64,000 nt of DNA, taken from Sapria himalayana. Lineage: Eukaryota > Streptophyta > Magnoliopsida > Malpighiales > Rafflesiaceae. A program made the position numbers and the translations under genes. Below are positions 52,122 to 63,962 of the stretch, piece by piece. The notes under the pieces are model-generated. The model had not been told where the DNA came from. It made no database searches and saw only the letters and a list, made by a program, of their open reading frames with translations. The stretch's first letter is position 1; the number at the start of each line of letters is the position of its first letter. The stretch spans positions 1-64,000 of the forward strand of contig JAREIK010005432.1 in the NCBI GenBank assembly GCA_029783825.1. The letters are read 5' to 3'.

Positions 52122-53160
52122 TATGAGTAGTTATATTTTGTTATAAACAAATATATAGATTTAGATATATGTATACATATATGTATAAATAGTTAAAAAT
52201 ATCGTAATATTTAATTATATAAAGTTTTAATAATTTACAAATATTTATATATAGTTATACACATAAAATTAAACATTATGTTGTATGTTGTTATACATGT
52301 AATTATAAATATAGTTACATGTGGTTATACATATAGTTACACATATAGTTATACTTATATTTATACATGTAGGTATATATATTTATTCATATAATTTTAT
52401 ATATTTATACATATAGTTATGTATAGGTATAGATATAGTAAAATACATTTTTATATACTAATATACAGATGTATTTTAAATATAAGTTGCAAATTATATA
52501 TTTAAATATAGTTATGTATAAAGTTTAACAATTATACATATAATAAGATATAATTATTTATAGTTATATATTATAATACATATAGTATATATTGCTATAA
52601 ATATTTTTTACATAGTTAAACATATAGTTATATATAGATATATTCATACAATAGTTATACATAAATATATAAAGTTATAATAAGTATATGATTTACATAT
52701 ATGTATTCATAGTTACAAATATAGTATATTTAATTATATAGTGTTACATAGTAATACATCTATTTATATATTGGTATACACATGTAGTTAACCATAATGT
52801 TGTATGTTATTATACATATAATTATAAATAAAATTTATTATGATTATACATATAGTTACACATATAGTTATACTTATATTTATACATGTAGGTATATATA
52901 TATTTTTTATATAATTTTATATATGTATACATATAGTTATCTTTAGGTATATATATGGTAAATACATTTTTAAATATAGAAAATGCGGTCTTGTATATGG
53001 TAAAATACCTATTTTATATAATTTTATATATGGTAAAATACATATTATATATGTTATTATATATAAATGTATATTAAATATATGTTGTTAATTATATTTT
53101 TAAATATAGTTATGTATAATATTTTATACTTATAAATATAGTCAAAGACAATTATTTTTA
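51380..53160. repeat. TATAGTTATA-type degenerate tandem repeats in EB
   Basis: About 1.8 kb of variants of TATACATATAGTTA. A larger unit is visible: ACATTATGTTGTATG followed by ATAATTATAAATATAGTTAC recurs at about 51750, 52275 and 52795, so units of roughly 520 bp are themselves repeated about three times. An (AT)n run lies at 52082-52118. It is the reverse-orientation counterpart of EA 14080-15260. Confidence 0.8.
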
Positions 53161-53404
53161 GTTATATGTTCTTATACCTTTGGGATCCAATGGCAAAATA
53201 GAAAAAAAAACAAGTTGACTTACAATAGATCAGAACAAAGTAAACGCGGTCTTATATTTCAGGCATGTAAAATATAAATATACAATTTGAATCTCCTTAG
53301 AAACAGATTATCTCATCCACATAACAGAACAAAACTCAAGAAAAATAGGTAAAGATTTAGTCCACACCTAGATATGTCAACAAAGTTTGTCTCATCCTAC
53401 TAAA

Positions 53405-53830
53405 AATTGTTTATGACTTGCTGAAATATAATTGGAAAGCTAATCAAGACCCTCGTAGAGGCCCTCGCCTGAGGTAGCACAGTGCTCTGAATGTGCCAAT
53501 GGCATTGGCAAAGAGAGTGAAGTCCTAGCTTGTTAGTAATTTCAGCTGCATTCATCGCATTGGGATGATCTGCTTATTGGCGAACACAAGCAAAACTGCA
53601 TTGCGAAGCTTTTTCCTCCTTTAGCATCATATGCAACTCTCTTGGTTTCATCAACTTGATCACTTCATTGGTGTCCACCACAATAGTAGGAATTGTGGTG
53701 AAAATTTTAACCAAGTTTCAATTTATACAGAATGGGTTTCTAACCGACAGCATCAAAACCTAGCATCAAAATCCTCATCTCCTTATTGGCAAACAACCTG
53801 CTGAACAGCTTTGCGAACGTAAACTCCCTT
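53405..53830 (-). pseudogene. Captured ADP-ribosylation factor (ARF1-type) pseudogene
   Basis: The minus strand reads [20 protein letters not shown] (from 53826), then a decayed P-loop region (GFDAVG, stop, KPILYKLKLG). After a frameshift come TTIPTI, then [53 protein letters not shown] and, after a second shift, [10 protein letters not shown], stop, LSNYISAS. This follows plant ARF1 from near the N-terminus to the C-terminus. ARFs are small GTPases of vesicle budding at the Golgi. Between TTIPTI and VVDTN about 60 residues (switch regions and the WDVGGQ motif) are missing. No intron is visible in the rest, which suggests a spliced RNA origin or exon loss. The GKTT P-loop lysine is lost and several stops are present, so it is non-functional. 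It lies inside EB between TATA-rich repeats, like a transduplicated host gene. Confidence 0.85.
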
Positions 53831-53949
53831 TCTTTCCACTAAATCTCAATCCCTTTGTCATATGGAAGTAGAAAGATCTAATGAGAAAAAAAACAGAATC
53901 AATAGACCTCAAGAGATAGTCCCAGAGAGGGAGGTCAACCTCTATATGT

Positions 53950-54470
53950 TTTTATACCTATAGTATATATAAATAACAAAAGTTATATATAGTTAAACAT
54001 ATAATTATTATAGATATATTATACAAGAAGTTATAAGTAGTTATATATAAATATAGCAAATGTTATAAATAAATATATAGATTTAATTAAATGAATACAT
54101 ATATGTATACATAGATACAAATATATTTATATTTTATTATATAGAGTATTACATAGTTATACAAATATTTATATATAGTTATACACATTATAGTTATAAA
54201 TTTGGATGTAATTAAAGATATAGTTATATATACTATACCTATAGTAAAATACAAATATATATAGTTATATATTATTATACTATGATATATTTTGTTAAAA
54301 ATATAGTTATATAGAATTACTCATATAGTTATAAAATATTATATAGTTAAAAAATATGTTATATATAGTTATAAAAAATAGTTTACATATTACAAATATA
54401 GTTAAATATTATTATGAAAAGTTTTATATTGTTATACAAATATTTATAAATAGTTATCATATATTAAGAT
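53950..54470. repeat. TATAGTTATA-type repeats, continuation
   Basis: The same degenerate unit as 51380-53160, resuming beyond the ARF pseudogene. The fragment therefore inserted into, or was carried within, this repeat block. Confidence 0.75.
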
Positions 54471-55017
54471 AACAACACACTCTCAATTTCCCCAATTCAA
54501 TTACACCCACTATAGAGAAAGAACTTGTATCAACATCTTTCTTTTAATAAGTTAATATCATATTTAGTGGGAACTAAAGTCATAGTATATACGAATTATT
54601 CTATAATCAAATATATCATAGAAAAGAAAGATGTAGGCCTAGATTGATTTGATGGATTTTACTATTAAAATAGTCTAACTAGAGATATTAGATAATAAAT
54701 GTACATATAATCAAAATTGAAACTAGCTTATCATGACTAGAAAACAAGATAGCAGAGTATTTGAAGAAGATATTAGTTCAATTTTGTAGTTGAACTAATT
54801 ATAGCATTGAAGGAAATGTAATTCCATGGTATGTGGTATTGAATGAACCTTATCATTGCATATAGTTCTCTAATCAAAATTTGAGGCAAGTGTTATAGAT
54901 GGGAGATTAGTAGTATCTTGCAATAATGTGGACTGTTTCCTGCTGCTCTCACGAATTTGTGGAACATGTTATATTTATGTGCTCAATTAATTTTTTTCTC
55001 AAATTAATGTTGATAAT

Positions 55018-55020
<3 letters not shown>
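54471..55020. other. EB interior, no recognisable gene
   Basis: Moderately AT-rich unique-looking DNA without a long frame. Words such as TAGCTTATCATGACTAG suggest old coding material, but no domain could be assigned. Confidence 0.35.

Positions 55021-55080
<60 letters not shown>
55021..55080. repeat. (AT)30 microsatellite
   Basis: Sixty bases of perfect AT alternation. It would form a cruciform or hairpin easily. Confidence 0.98.
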
Positions 55081-55083
<3 letters not shown>

Positions 55084-55343
55084 TTAATATATATGTTCAT
55101 ATACATTTCCCTACACACATACACACATTTATATATCCATATACAGTACTATACATTATATATCAGCTTACACATTTTTGTACTTTTATATATATTCACA
55201 CATGTATCTACATTTTCAAAGTAGTGTGTATACACTTGTATGCATGCATATACTACTGTAGCACCTACACAAACACACATATATACTTATATACATAATG
55301 TATTTTTTAAAGTTACACATGAAACTATTATATAGATATATAT

Positions 55344-55510
55344 ATGTGTGTGTGTGTGTGTGTGTAAATATATTTAAAATAACTTATATAGTGTACACAA
55401 TTTATAAATATGGTAAATTCTTTATATTTAAACAAATATTTGTGTGTGTCTGTGTGCATGTGTGTGTGTGTGTGTGGATGTGTGTGTGTGTGGACGTGTG
55501 TGTGTGCGTG
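55344..55510. repeat. Two (GT)n microsatellites
   Basis: Perfect TG repeats at 55344-55365 and an imperfect TG block at 55440-55510, separated by AT-rich DNA. Open frames here (76 and 62 aa) are Val/Cys or His/Thr repeats and are not genes. Confidence 0.95.
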
Positions 55511-56500
55511 AAGCATATTAATGCATAAATGAAATTATGAATTAAATATATGAGCTTCTATTTTATTCAAATAGTTGTATTTTTAATATTTATATAAAAA
55601 TAACTATTATTATACTCATATAATAAATGAAGTTGGCATATTTGTAAAATTATTTTGTGTTTTATAATTATGTTAAAAAAGAAAATATAGTTCATAAATA
55701 GATAATATTGTTTTTTATTTTTCTATATAATTTTTTTATTAAAATATTAATGTCTATGATACATTTCTACCTATTATTTATTGTTATTAATAAACTTTTA
55801 GAAACGTTAAAATTCAAACAAATATAATGTAGTGCATATAAATGCATGCCTTTAATGTTTTTTAAAAATCAATTATTTTTTTAATTATGTTCAAACAAAA
55901 ACACATTACCATATAAATACACGAGTAACTTTTTTTACAAGTAATTATTTTTTTATTATATTCAAAATATATAAATGACCATATAAATATATGAATTTGT
56001 TTTTTTAAATAATTATTTTTAATTTGTTTTTCAAATTTAATACATTACAATTTTTTTTGTAATTAATAGATACATTTTAAAAATTGTTTATTTATAATAA
56101 ATATAACATATTGCATATTATGAGGTGCAAATTTATTTTGTAAATAAATTTTATTTTAAAGTTTTATCTTTGTAAATTGAAACTACTTCACATATATATT
56201 TTAGAATTTTTTTATAATATTTATTACACAAACATATTGTTATTTGTTTGAAATTTACAACATGAATTTTAACAAATGAACATTTTATTAGAAATCAATT
56301 TTAGTTAAATGATATTAAGTGAAACAAAAATACAAACTCTAAACATATTAAATCATAATGATTTATACAAACATATAAAAATACAATAAAAATACATTTA
56401 AGGTAGAAAAAATTAATTTTATGTTCCTAAAATAAATGGGGAAAAATGATAAAGATCTATACATATCCAAATAAAAACATGTATGATGAGATGAATGATA
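55511..56500. other. AT-rich EB interior, nothing recognised
   Basis: Extremely AT-rich with poly-T and poly-A runs. No frame, repeat array or motif is supported. Confidence 0.5.
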
Positions 56501-56800
56501 TGAATGGATATTAAGTTTCAGAAGCATGTAATTATACATGTGTAGATATAGTTATATATAGTTTTTTAATGTAATTATATATATTTAGACATATGACTAT
56601 GCACAGATATTGATGTAGATAAATACATATATTATATAGTAAATGTTGATATACATATTCTTAAATACATTATATATAGTTATATATATATCTATATAAG
56701 TATCTTAAATATATGTTGTTATATTTATATAGTTATGTTTATGAATACTATGTTATAGTAATATATATAGTAAAATACACTTATATATTTCTATTTTATT
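56501..56800. repeat. TATA-rich repeats, outlying block
   Basis: A further short block of the TATATAGTTATA unit inside EB. Confidence 0.6.
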
Positions 56801-56859
56801 ACCTCTGGGATCATCATATTTACATATTTATTTTTTAAATATTAAATATGTTGTTATAT

Positions 56860-58400
56860 GCACATTGCTCGCCACACACACCAACACCCAATTTGTGATT
56901 AACTAAGAAAAACACAGAGTGTCGACTGGAAAAAAATGGAAATAAAGTTGGCATATCTACTGTGCACAGCCACATCTCTGCATAATGAGACACATTATAT
57001 CACAAATACATGAAGAATGTATAGGAATAATTTATCTAAGCAAATTCAAGCATACCATGGTGAATAATGAAGAAGAATTTCGGAATAAAAAATAACACAA
57101 TCAAAACTCACACTCTTGCATTAAGATAATCGATGAAGAATAATGTAGAAAACATACCTCAAATCATAAGAAATCTCGCTTACTCTTTGATTAGGTTTTA
57201 ATGCATCGATATCGAGAGATAGAGGTAGACAACAGAGGACTTAAGTGCTTGTTAGAGTTATCTCCTCGGGTCTCGACAACAGTAATTATATATAATACCA
57301 AAATATTTAAATTTTAATTATAAAAATATTAAATAAACAATATATAGATATAAAATAAAAAAGTCTCATTTATTTATTTACTATCCAAATTTTTTTAACA
57401 AAATTAATGTGCATGTAGCAAGGTACACATGAAAACAAACACCTACAATTTTTTATTATTAAATTAATTAACAATAAATATATAATAATTTTAAAAAATA
57501 TATGTTTAGCCCTTATAACAAAAAAATTATATATCAATAGCTACAAAATTTACAAACTTTACATATAAGACATACATGAAAAGATGATTTTTGTCCTTGC
57601 CACTCTCTACGAGTTTAAAAATACTCTTAATGTTAAAAAATATATAAATATAATATTTTATGGTTATCAATTTTAAGAATTCATATTAATTTTATGAAGA
57701 TAATATGAAATAATTTTAAAGGCATAATATATCAATTATTTGATATCATTTATAATTTTTAAAATTTAAAAAATTACTTAAAGTGAGAAGATAATTAAAA
57801 AAGTTATATTTTTTATTTTAATAAAGACTAAATGTTAAAAGCAATTAGTAAAAATATTACTCAATTATTTAATTCTTATAAATTTTAGTAGTGTCATACA
57901 TCTATGTATTTATTTTTAATAATAATTTATTTTCTTTTAAATTTAATGAAAAAAGTTAAATTTTATTATATTTCAATATTTTCAATTTTGTATTAATTAT
58001 TTTTTTAAAAGTTTCCTATAATCATAAAATTTTTTTATACTTATAATAATTAATATTTACTAGTTTATTCAATCAAATTAGATATTTTTGAATATATTTC
58101 TATTTTAATAATGCAATTAATTATTTACATTTATATTAGTAGAAATTTTAATGTATATTAATTTAATTTTTAAAATATCTTAAAAAATTATTATACTTAT
58201 AGAATTAATTATTTAATATTACTTTAAATACAATTTTTAAGTTTCGTAATTAAAAATTTTATAAAAATTTTTTGTATACTTTTTTAAAAAATTTATACAT
58301 CATAAAAAATAGTTATTTTAGTCCTATAATAAAATTTTTTTAGTATTTTTATATTTTTAACTTATTTATTTAGACTATCCTTTTTAGAATTTACGAGGAG
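56860..58400 (-). other. EB 5' leader segment shared with EC and E1
   Basis: Non-coding DNA whose halves reappear at 25650-26660 and 30780-31640 (EC). Its right end (57860-58400) also reappears at 6560-7290 (E1). It defines a family-conserved 5' internal region, probably promoter and leader of the element. Confidence 0.65.
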
Positions 58401-58489
58401 AATGTATCTTTCAAGATCGCTCTTCTATAGAAATTTAACATACATTAATAAATAAAATTAAATAAAATATTAAAACTAATAATAAATTA

Positions 58490-59153
58490 AATAATTAAAG
58501 ATTGGCTAGGTAAAATTCTGTCACTAAACCCATTGCTATATTCTGGATTTAATTAGCTAGAAAAGTTCCGTCACTAATCCGTCTTTATATTTCAGATTTA
58601 TTAGCAAGGGAAGTTCTGTCTCGAATCCATCGCTATATTTAGGATGTAACTAGCTAGTAAATTCCTGTCGCTAAATCTGTCACTATATTTCGGATGTAAT
58701 TAGCTAGAAAAAATTCCGTCACTAAAATCCGTCGCTATATTCCAGATGTAATTTGCTATAGAAATTGTCATCGCTAAAATCCATTGCTATATCCTGGATA
58801 TAATTTACTAGAGAAATTCCGTTGCTAAATTCAGCGATATGTTTCAGATATAATTAGCTAGAGAAATTGTGTCGCTAAATTTGTCGCTATGTTTAGAATG
58901 TAATTAGCTTGGGAAAATCAATCGCTATATTCTATATTTTATTAGCTCGGGAAATTCCGTCATTAAATCTGTAGCTAAATTTCGTACATTTCGTGAGCAG
59001 AATTTGTGAAAATACTTTATATCTGTAATCTGTCATAAATTCGTTGCACATTTTATTTTAATGAAAAATATAACTCCCTTGTTATTCCCTAGCTAATCCA
59101 TCACAATTTAGCTAGTGATTGATCCCGTGCTAAATGAATATTTTATTGTAGTG
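58490..59153 (-). promoter_or_regulatory. EB 5' terminus with about ten 50-bp subterminal units
   Basis: Between about 58498 and 58985 a unit of roughly 50 bp is repeated in tandem: TAATTAGCTAGAGAAATTCC, then GTCGCTAAAT, then CCGTCGCTATATTTCGGATG. It is followed by the terminal region and GTAGTG at 59153. Subterminal repeats of this kind bind TNPA-type proteins in En/Spm. The equivalent parts of EA (12159-12640) and E1 (7300-7790) have the AGCTA words but not this regular array. Confidence 0.85.
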
Positions 59154-59154
59154 T

Positions 59155-59499
59155 TGACAGTTGTAGATCAAAAATGTGGTTTAGGGCCTACTTTTAATTG
59201 TAATTAACATATAGATTTCACATTAAGAAAAATAATAAAGGTTAGATTTTTCACTCTTTAAAAATTTAAATGATTAGATTATTTTAAATCATAATAACAA
59301 TTAGTTATTATTTAAATTTGAATTTAATTTTGAGAAAATTTAAGTCGTGATTTAATAAATACAAAATTAATGAACTTCATTTTTAATGAATATATTCATT
59401 TATAGGGGTTTTAAGGATTTGAATTTATGTTATTATTAAAAAAAGTTTTAAATATATAATTAAATTCATTTATGACTAAAACCCTAGCAGACTTGTATA

Positions 59500-59542
<43 letters not shown>

Positions 59543-59886
59543 GGAGACATATTGATGCTAGCAATCATATTATTGAAATAAAAAGAAAACCATTCATTTG
59601 AGAAGACAAATCTAAAACAAGTATTCAATAAAATCATTCATTATTCTTTGTGTATGAATACGTATAGAGGGTTGTCATTTTTTAGAAAGGTAGTACCTGT
59701 GAATATCTAAATAAACCATGACGCACACTTGAAGGCTTGACAAATCGATCTACAAAAGATAAGTTTCGGTTACCCTTCATTCGTGTTTTTATGAATTGCA
59801 TGTGATCCTAGGTGGGTGAAGGAATAAAATTATAAATTCCACTTGCGTTTATATTTGAACAGATTAGATTATTCTGTCCGAAACCA
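59155..59886 (+). mobile_element. Possible solo/5' LTR remnant
   Basis: Starts TGACAG and ends AAACCA, has an AACCCTAGCAG/TATATATA block near 59480-59540 ((TA)n at 59509-59539), and is followed within six bases by TGGTATCAAAGGA. No gag or pol sequence follows, and no second LTR is present. The boundaries are a guess based on TG...CA. Confidence 0.3.
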
Positions 59887-59891
59887 AATAG

Positions 59892-59904
59892 TGGTATCAA
59901 AGGA
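59892..59904 (+). other. Primer-binding-site-like motif
   Basis: TGGTATCAAAGGA differs slightly from TGGTATCAGAGC, the common methionine initiator tRNA primer-binding site of plant LTR retrotransposons. This supports the reading that an LTR remnant precedes it. Confidence 0.45.
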
Positions 59905-60302
59905 ACTTGTGTTTTCATAAAAACTCTAATGCCATATTTGATCATATGTATGTGATGTATATGATTCTGGCATAATTCACATTTTTGAATATATGTGATA
60001 TTATGGTTTATGTGATCAACATAGGTAATAGGTTTGTGTTAGAGTATTAATTGATCGAATCTCCAAACTTATTAGGATTCATTAGTATGATCGAAAATCT
60101 GAATGGGATATTGACATTAAGTGTTTATTAGCATGATATAGGATCCTAGCTTTGTCTTAATCAGATTAATATATGGACTAATCATAAATCAATTTTGATT
60201 TATCAGGGATTATTTATGGTGGTGCTAAAATAAGCCCCATGTGTAATGAGATTACATAATATGTTGTTTTAATGTGATTTTAATAGCTTTCAGCTTATTT
60301 TA
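59905..60302. other. No recognisable feature
   Basis: AT-rich DNA with no frame of note. It might be the untranslated leader of the same dead retroelement. Confidence 0.4.
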
Positions 60303-60555
60303 AATTTATTGATAAGACTAATAAAAAATGTATTGATGAGATTAATAAAAATTTATTGATAAAATCAATGAAATTTATTGATAACATCAATGAAATTTAT
60401 TAATGAGATTAATAAAAATTTATTAATGAGATTAATGAAAATTTATTGATAATATTAATGAAAATATATGATGAGATCAATGAAAATTTAATAATGAGAT
60501 CAATGAGAATTTATTGATGAAATCAATAAAAAATTATTGATGAGATCATAGAAAT
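60303..60555. repeat. 22-23-bp minisatellite, about 11 units
   Basis: Eleven imperfect units of TTTATTGATGAGATTAATGA plus AA. Variants include AAAATC, AACATC and AATATT in the middle. It ends at a short GC-rich block (60565-60640). Confidence 0.9.
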
Positions 60556-61160
60556 TTTAATTTTTTTCCTAGGGTACTCCCCCAACCCCACGAGGGTGGC
60601 GCCCATGACCCCATCCGCTAACCAGCTAGTGGAACCACCATAATAACTCTACATTACACCTATAGATTTAATTGTTTTTAAATACACAGACTATTATAAT
60701 TTATTTATTTTAATGCAAATTTTTAAGCTATATGATAACATTAAAAATTTTGCATGTTGTTGCTTCACATGGTGCCACAATATGGCCTTTTTAACCAATG
60801 TGTTTGGTAGAGTATTATTTTTTTTCTCAAGGGTTGTCATTATTAAATATGGCTAGCATGCCATTTTTTGTTTTATATAATTTTTTAATTATTGTAATAA
60901 AACAAGAGAGAAAATGCAAGCCATTGAAGACATGAATCCAACCATGATGATGAAGGAACTAGGTGCCTATGTGCAAGTTGGGGGTTAAATCAACTTCATG
61001 GAGTTGCTAATTACTACATAGGATTATGACTATTTATCTACATATTGGCTTGTGGAGATCAATCTAGATTAAAGGTCATACTATGACATATTTATTATAT
61101 GCATGTATGAGATGCTATGTATGAGATGCTATGTATGATATTACATGAGTAGGTGATACT
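60556..61160. other. Short GC-rich block and unique AT-rich DNA
   Basis: 60565-60640 is by far the most GC-rich stretch nearby (CTCCCCCAACCCCACGAGGG). It carries no open frame or RNA fold I can identify. The rest up to the GATA array shows nothing. Confidence 0.4.
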
Positions 61161-62788
61161 AGATAGATAGAAATACATATAGGTAGATAGATAAATAGAT
61201 TGATTAACAGATAGAAAGATAGATATGCATATAGGTAGATAAATATATAGACATATATACATAGATAGAAAAATAGATATATAGATAAACCGATAGATAA
61301 GCAAATAGATAGAAATATAGGTAGATATATAGATTAATAGATATATATAAAGATAGAGAGATAGATAGATAAGAAATAACTTGATAATCAGATATAAAGA
61401 TATAGAGAAGAAAGAAAGAAAGATAAATAGATATAAAGATAGATAGATAGATAGACAGATAGACAGATAAATAGATAGATAAAAAGATAGATAGACACAA
61501 AGACACGTAAATATATGGATAGAAAGATAGATAGACACATAGACACATAAATAGATAGATAGATAGATAGACACATAGACATTAATACATAGATAGATAG
61601 ATAAATAGATAGACAGATAGACAAATATACTATTAAAGTAATAGTATAGATAGTTAGAAAGTTTGGTATTTAGATAGATAGATAAATAGACAAACATATA
61701 GATAGATAGATAGATAGATAGTTAACAATTAGATAGATAGACAAATAGATCGATAGACATATAGGTAGATTCACATAATGACAGATTAATAGATTGAAAG
61801 ATAGAGAGATAGAAAAATAGGTTGATACACTTATACATAGACAGATAAATAGATAGATAGATAGATAGATTGATTGATAGATAAATTGACAGGTAGTCAA
61901 TATAAACATATAGAGAGATAGATAAATAGGTAGGTAGATACATAGAATGATAATTAGATAGATAGACATATAGATAGAAAGACACATAGACATATAGATT
62001 GATAAATAGATAGATAGACAGATGAACATATATATATATATATATATATAAATAGAGTGATAGACAAAAAGATACTTAGAAAATTAGAAGGTAGATAGAT
62101 AGATAGATAGATAGACACATAGAAATATAAAATATAAAAAGATAGATAGAAAGATAGATAGATAGTTATACAGATACACATATTGACAAATAGAAAGAAA
62201 GACAGCTAAACTGATAGACAGATCAATAGATAGATATATAATTTGATAGATAAATAGATAGACAAAGAGATAGATAGATATACACATAGACACATTGAAT
62301 AATAGACTAATGGACTAAAAGATAAATAGACACATATACTGATAGATTGATAAACTAAAATACATATAGAGAGATAGACAGATGGATAGATAGATAGACA
62401 AATAAAATATATATAAAAAGAAAAGATAGATAGCCAGATAGACAAATTGATTGATAGATAGATATATATATATATATAGACTGATAGAATAGAAATATAG
62501 ATAGATAGACTAATAAATAGATAGACAGATTGACGTATACACATATAGACCAGATAAAATGATAGAAAGATGCCACAAATAGACAGATGTGATAGATAGA
62601 TATATAAATAGATAGTAAAATAGATATATAAACAGATAGATAGATAGTCAGATAGATAAATAGATAGAAAGATAGACAGATATACATATAAATAAATTGA
62701 TAGACATTTATATAGATAAATAGATAAATAGATTGAATGATAAACAAATAGATAGATAGATACATAGATAAAGAGAATTAAGTTAGAT

Positions 62789-62822
<34 letters not shown>

Positions 62823-63704
62823 AATAGATTGTATATAGTTAGAGATATAAAATGACTAATAGACAAATAGAAAGATATACAGATAGACATATATATTGAT
62901 AGTTAGATAGATAGTTAGAAATATAGATAAAAAGATAAATAGATATACATATAGAAAGATTGACAGATAGATAGATCGCTGGAAAGATAGATAGACCTTT
63001 TGATAGATAGACATATAGATAGATAGATAGATTGATAGATACATACATAATCAAATAGATAGATAAATAGATAGATAAAAAGATAGATATACACACACAC
63101 ACACAGATAGATAGATAGATAAATAGAGAGATATATAGATAGATTGATAGATATATATAGATAGACGAATAGAAAGATAAACAAATAGACAAATAGACAA
63201 ATAGATAGATTGATGGAGAGTTAGATTTAAAGATAGATAAATTGATAGATTGATAAATAATAAAAAGATTGAGATAGATAAATAGACAAATAGAGATATA
63301 GATAGATACATAGATAGACAAATTGATTGATAGACAGATACATAGATAAATAGATAGATAGAGAGACACGTGAGGGATGGACAAATAAATAAATAGAGAT
63401 ATTGAAAGATAGACTAATAGAGAAATACTCAGATAGATAGAGAAATAGATAGACAAATAGACATATAGACATATATAGTAATATATATTCTTAGATAAAT
63501 AGATCTACAAATAGAAAGATAAATACATATATGCATAGATAGATATACAAATAGATAGATATAGAAAGCCAGAGAGACAAATAAATAGATATACACAGAG
63601 ATAGACAAATAAAGAGATATATAGATAGATAGCTATGTATATCGATAGAAAGATAGAAAAATACAGAGATAGACCGATAGATAGATAGATAGATAGACAT
63701 ATTG
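61161..63704 (+). repeat. GATA tetranucleotide array, 2.5 kb
   Basis: Plus-strand GATA/GACA units with embedded (AT)n runs (62029-62050, 62790-62819) and a short (AC)n near 63090-63103. It ends in TTG immediately before CACTAC at 63705. Its left edge (AGTAGGTGATACTAGATAG) has no CACTA terminus, unlike most other array borders in the window. Confidence 0.97.
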
Positions 63705-63962
63705 CACTACAAGAAAAATCATTTTTCAATGTAAAGTGTATGTCGCTAACAATTAACAATGGAAATAGTCCCTAGCAAAAAAGTTTAACGACGGGAATTC
63801 CCTAGCTAAATTAATAGATATTTTTGATACAAATAATTAAACACAGACACATACATATAGAAAGACACATAGAAAGATATACATATATAGATAGGGATCA
63901 AAATTTTGAATCCCTATCTAATTTTAGTGATGAAAAAATTTAGAGATGGAACCTTCCCAATC
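63705..63962 (-). mobile_element. CACTA 3'-end fragment between arrays
   Basis: CACTACAAGAAAAATC matches the EB 3' terminus (42516). CAATGTAAAGTGTATGTCGC corresponds to the EB subterminal CAATCTAAAGTGCTCGTCGC. After about 120 bp it passes into GACA/GATA-like DNA (63840-63890). A 29-bp near-palindrome follows (63890-63918), then more subterminal-like text (GATGGAACCTTCCCAATC). It is too short to be a functional element. Confidence 0.7.
63890..63918. repeat. 29-bp near-perfect palindrome
   Basis: GATAGGGAT and ATCCCTATC are exact reverse complements around a CAAAATTTTGA centre. It lies about 45 bp from the point where the tetranucleotide array changes strand. Confidence 0.85.

Larger units (their letters stand above)
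42516..59153 (-). mobile_element. EB: CACTA (En/Spm) transposon, minus strand, 16.6 kb
   Basis: The left border CACTACAAGAAAAATC (42516) is the 3' end. The right border ...TTTTATTGTAGTG (59153) is the 5' end and matches the EA and E1 5' termini. Order on the minus strand: 5' end with about ten 50-bp subterminal units, leader, TATA-rich repeats with a captured ARF pseudogene, a CT-rich tract, TNP2, the coiled-coil gene, a 3' UTR, and the 3' end. Flanks are ATA (left) and TTG (right), so no target duplication supports a single insertion. The copy may be rearranged or old. Both element genes are disabled, though less heavily than in EA. Confidence 0.82.

Noticed and set aside
55298..55528. 76-aa Cys/Val-rich and 62-aa His/Thr-rich frames
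   Set aside because: These are products of the two GT microsatellites.
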